Origin: Parasediminibacterium sp046546515
GTDB lineage: Bacteria > Bacteroidota > Bacteroidia > Chitinophagales > Chitinophagaceae
NCBI RefSeq assembly: GCF_046546515.1
Contig: NZ_JBKHKJ010000011.1
Location: 1 to 64,000 of the forward strand
Direction: 5' to 3'
Length of the DNA: 64,000 nt
Positions 61,864 through 64,000 of this stretch are shown piece by piece. Made by a program: the position numbers and the translations under genes. The notes under the pieces were generated by a model that had not been told where the DNA came from, made no database searches, and saw only the letters and a list, made by a program, of their open reading frames with translations. The stretch's first letter is position 1. Every line of letters starts with the position of its first letter.

Positions 61864-63153
61864 TTAAAGGTGCGCAAAATCCAATTCGTAATCCCCTTTT
61901 ATCCTTTCTATTGGTGGGTTGAAGTAACCATATTTTACATTAGGGAATTCCTCCTTTATCAAATCCTGGAATTGTTTTACGCCCATTATTTCGCCCATGT
62001 CCGTTACGCCTATTTGGCCAAGGTACCAGTCTGGGTCTATATTAAAATTGCGCCACTGTATCATGTTCAAATCTGTGTCCTGTATTAGTTTCCGCAATGC
62101 CTCGTATTCTTCCTCGCAGTCTGTCATGCCCGGGAAAACAAAATAATTAATACTTGCCCAGCCTCCAAAGCTGCGCACCACTTTCAGGCTTTCCACAATA
62201 TCCTCAAACTGGTAGTTGTTAGGGCGGTAATAAGGCGTGTAAATATGCTTGCGTGCAGAGTTGGTGCTTACCCTAATGCTATTCAAACCCACTTCGCACA
62301 ATGCCCTTACGGCATTGGGTTTGGAGCCGTTGGTATTGATATTGATGCTGCCGTTTGGTGTGTGCTTCCTTATTTCAATGATGGCTTCCCTTATGGTTTC
62401 CCACATCAGCAAAGGCTCGCCTTCGCAGCCCTGCCCAAAGCTAATGATAGGGTAGGGGGCATTCATTAAATGCGGCACGGTAAACTCTACTATTTCTTCT
62501 GCCGTGGGCTTGAACGTAAGCCTGTCTTGCGTGGAAACAATGGTTTCCTCTGCAGGCTGGAAAGAAATACAGCCAATGCAGTTAGCATTACATGCGGGGG
62601 AGGTAGGCACGGGGCATTCCCACCTGCCGAGGGAAAGGTTGCGGGCGGCAGGGCAGGTATAGGTTTGGCAGCAGTTTTCCATCAAGTGCTTTACCAGCCT
62701 ATTGTGCGGGTAGGCAGCCATCAAGTGGTTGGTGCCGTTTTCTATGAGTGCTTCATCGTAACCTGCTGCTTCCTGCCGGATGTCAGACTCAATGCGCACG
62801 GCGGTTACATAAAATTTATCATCTAGCCAGCCAGCGGCTGTGTAGCAAAACAATGGCAGCGTAGGGGCATCGGGCATGGTTTCGTAGGCGGCAATAAACA
62901 AGCCTGTATGTGCTGGGGGTATAAAAGCGGCCACAGCCCAGCCTTTCTCGCAAAGGCGCATGTCGCCCGTTTCCACGTCTATACCTATGCCACGCCTGCC
63001 GGGCAATTCGTACAAATTGCCACCTGTGGGCAGTTCTATCCAAACCTCTGGTTCTACGGGGTAGGCATCCCAGCCTGCACGGCCAACTGCATACAAAGTG
63101 GTATCTTCAAAGATATTGCCGTTGCCATCTGAATATAATAAAAAAGGAGACAT
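61864..63153 (-). CDS. Radical SAM protein of unknown function
   Basis: The 429-residue protein has a radical SAM cluster motif CNANCIGC (C188, C192, C195). A GQGCEGEP segment (about residue 240) and NTNGSKPNAV are typical of radical SAM glycine-rich and SAM-binding loops. The first 185 residues form an N-terminal domain with extra cysteines (NCCQTYTCPAAR, RWECPVP) close to the cluster, possibly binding another cluster or metal. Substrate is unknown. Its start codon is directly abutted by a heptamer array and it is followed by a putative membrane protein on the other side of two arrays. Confidence 0.88.
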   Translation of the reverse strand: MSPFLLYSDGNGNIFEDTTLYAVGRAGWDAYPVEPEVWIELPTGGNLYELPGRRGIGIDVETGDMRLCEKGWAVAAFIPPAHTGLFIAAYETMPDAPTLPLFCYTAAGWLDDKFYVTAVRIESDIRQEAAGYDEALIENGTNHLMAAYPHNRLVKHLMENCCQTYTCPAARNLSLGRWECPVPTSPACNANCIGCISFQPAEETIVSTQDRLTFKPTAEEIVEFTVPHLMNAPYPIISFGQGCEGEPLLMWETIREAIIEIRKHTPNGSININTNGSKPNAVRALCEVGLNSIRVSTNSARKHIYTPYYRPNNYQFEDIVESLKVVRSFGGWASINYFVFPGMTDCEEEYEALRKLIQDTDLNMIQWRNFNIDPDWYLGQIGVTDMGEIMGVKQFQDLIKEEFPNVKYGYFNPPIERIKGDYELDFAHL

Positions 63154-63188
63154 AATTAGGAATTAGGAATTAAGAATTAGGAATTAAG
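63154..63188. repeat. Five-unit heptamer array abutting radical SAM start
   Basis: Units AATTAGG, AATTAGG, AATTAAG, AATTAGG and AATTAAG start at the base next to the ATG of the radical SAM gene (minus strand). Confidence 0.85.
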
Positions 63189-63211
63189 CTACCCTAATAA
63201 ACAATTTTTTA

Positions 63212-63260
63212 CTTATGACTTATAACTTATAACTTATGACTTACAACTTACGACTTATGA
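63212..63260. repeat. Seven-unit heptamer array abutting membrane-protein stop
   Basis: Units CTTATGA, CTTATAA, CTTATAA, CTTATGA, CTTACAA, CTTACGA and CTTATGA run without indel up to the base before the stop codon of the next minus-strand gene. The unit type differs from that of the array 24 bases away. Confidence 0.85.
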
Positions 63261-63833
63261 CTATTGTATCCTTTCCTTGCAAAAGCTATTGAATTCCGCT
63301 TCTATTTCTGTGGGCACGGCTTCGTCAACTGCTTTTTGGATAAGTTTATTGTTTTTTAAGTCGATGCTTACCAGCCCGTCTTTTAAAACCACGTTCGATA
63401 CGACTGACCAGTTATACCTTTTTTGAGGGAAACTGTTGAATACGATTTCTTCGCTGTCAAACGCTACTTCTGGTGGCACTTTCACGGGTTTTTCTAAAAA
63501 ACAGGCTGCTAGGTACACAAGAGCAATGCCTAACCCACTTGGTATGGTAATCCAGCCCCAGGCCGCAAACATGAGTGCAAAGCGGTAATAAGGTGCAACC
63601 CCCCTTTTTTGTTGCAGGTAGCAGAACACCCACCAGCCAATGATGGCAGCAGACAGGCACAATAATAGCCATGCACTGCTTTCAGACAGCTTGGTATTTT
63701 TAAAGGTAAGCGTGGCATAAGCATCAAATAAAAAAGCAGCTACCGACATTAGCAGCATTAGCTTGCTGATATTGTCAACCAACTCAAAAGACTTTTTTTT
63801 CAATACAATAATGTAGTCGTACGTTTTTGTCAT
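63261..63833 (-). CDS. Membrane protein with C-terminal PH-like region, unknown function
   Basis: The 190-residue protein has three to four membrane helices (about 22-110) and a beta-strand-rich C-terminal part (about 125-190; FPQKRYNWSVVSNVVLKDGLVSIDL) that resembles the soluble part of small PH-like membrane proteins. No family is recognised. The minus-strand order is this gene, two heptamer arrays, then the radical SAM gene, so cotranscription is possible. Confidence 0.65.
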   Translation of the reverse strand: MTKTYDYIIVLKKKSFELVDNISKLMLLMSVAAFLFDAYATLTFKNTKLSESSAWLLLCLSAAIIGWWVFCYLQQKRGVAPYYRFALMFAAWGWITIPSGLGIALVYLAACFLEKPVKVPPEVAFDSEEIVFNSFPQKRYNWSVVSNVVLKDGLVSIDLKNNKLIQKAVDEAVPTEIEAEFNSFCKERIQ

Positions 63834-63883
63834 AATGCGCCTAAAAGCGGCAAAAGTAAGCAGGAAACCTTGTTAAAAGTTTT

Positions 63884-64000
63884 TTAACCACAAAGTAACA
63901 AGGAATAAGAAACACAAGGTACACAAGGATATGATGGAGATGTGAAGCTACTGCGTTCATCTTTGTTTTAAGTGAAGCGGAGGGTTTAACCGCAAAGGTT
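63884..64000. repeat. Dispersed inverted-repeat element copy 4, cut by window end
   Basis: TTAACCACAAAGTAACAAGG followed by AACACAAGGTACACAAGG matches the left end of the copies at 46271 and 52628. The right end lies outside the window. Confidence 0.75.

Noticed and set aside
1..64000. tRNA, rRNA or tmRNA genes
   Set aside because: No cloverleaf with a GGTTCRANTCC-type T-arm or rRNA-like segment was seen by eye; a dedicated search would be needed to exclude one.

Overview
The window looks like chromosomal DNA of a Bacteroidota bacterium, most probably of the Chitinophagaceae or a close relative. The evidence is the conserved bamD-rpoZ-coaBC-DUF4835-DUF4296 gene string, TAnnTTTG-type -7 promoter elements, Bacteroidota-type lipoproteins and OmpA proteins, a Por (type IX) secretion tail, and an RpoC with the phylum's usual N-terminus. 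The family-level placement is inference. No rRNA, tRNA, CRISPR array, intact transposase or prophage was seen.

Layout. 1-2460 is accessory: a 217-bp heptamer array, a pentapeptide-repeat gene, and a SemiSWEET/HAD pair enclosed by 15-bp inverted repeats. 2487-5939 holds two exported proteins and a ParE-type toxin-antitoxin pair. 5981-10719 carries a D-aminoacylase-like amidohydrolase and a thioredoxin-ApbE-DUF4266-DUF3570 cluster. 11032-17371 is a complete four-gene Wadjet (JetABCD) plasmid-defence operon. 17483-23443 is mostly housekeeping on the minus strand (mdh, a TlpA-like lipoprotein, recJ, a HTH regulator with an operator-like array, polyprenyl synthase). 23620-29369 runs on the plus strand: two envelope proteins, then bamD-rpoZ-coaBC-DUF4835-DUF4296. 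29759-38512 is one 2917-codon cyclic beta-glucan synthase-like gene. 38871-48934 mixes eutB (without eutC), a Nudix gene, a broken four-helix-bundle gene, two glycosyltransferases, murB, aroK, DUF423 and rsmG. 48938-55440 has minus-strand hydrolases, a nucleoid-associated protein, a metzincin-like protease and a broken mini T9SS cargo gene. 56324-60607 is rpoC, without rpoB beside it. The window ends with an EamA transporter, a radical SAM protein and a membrane protein.

Noncoding DNA is unusually structured. (1) Nine degenerate tandem arrays have different sequences but all have a period of exactly 7 bp without indels, and several abut or overlap start or stop codons. (2) A dispersed element of about 220-265 bp with TTAACCACAAGG-type inverted ends occurs four times (one copy cut by the window edge), and two copies flank aroK. 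(3) Two 107-bp TTGTAATAA operator-like arrays, about 20 kb apart, align without gaps at roughly 78% identity; one lies in front of the HTH regulator, the other beside a pseudogene.

The one complete, clearly functional accessory system is Wadjet. The heptamer arrays are the most unexplained signal.
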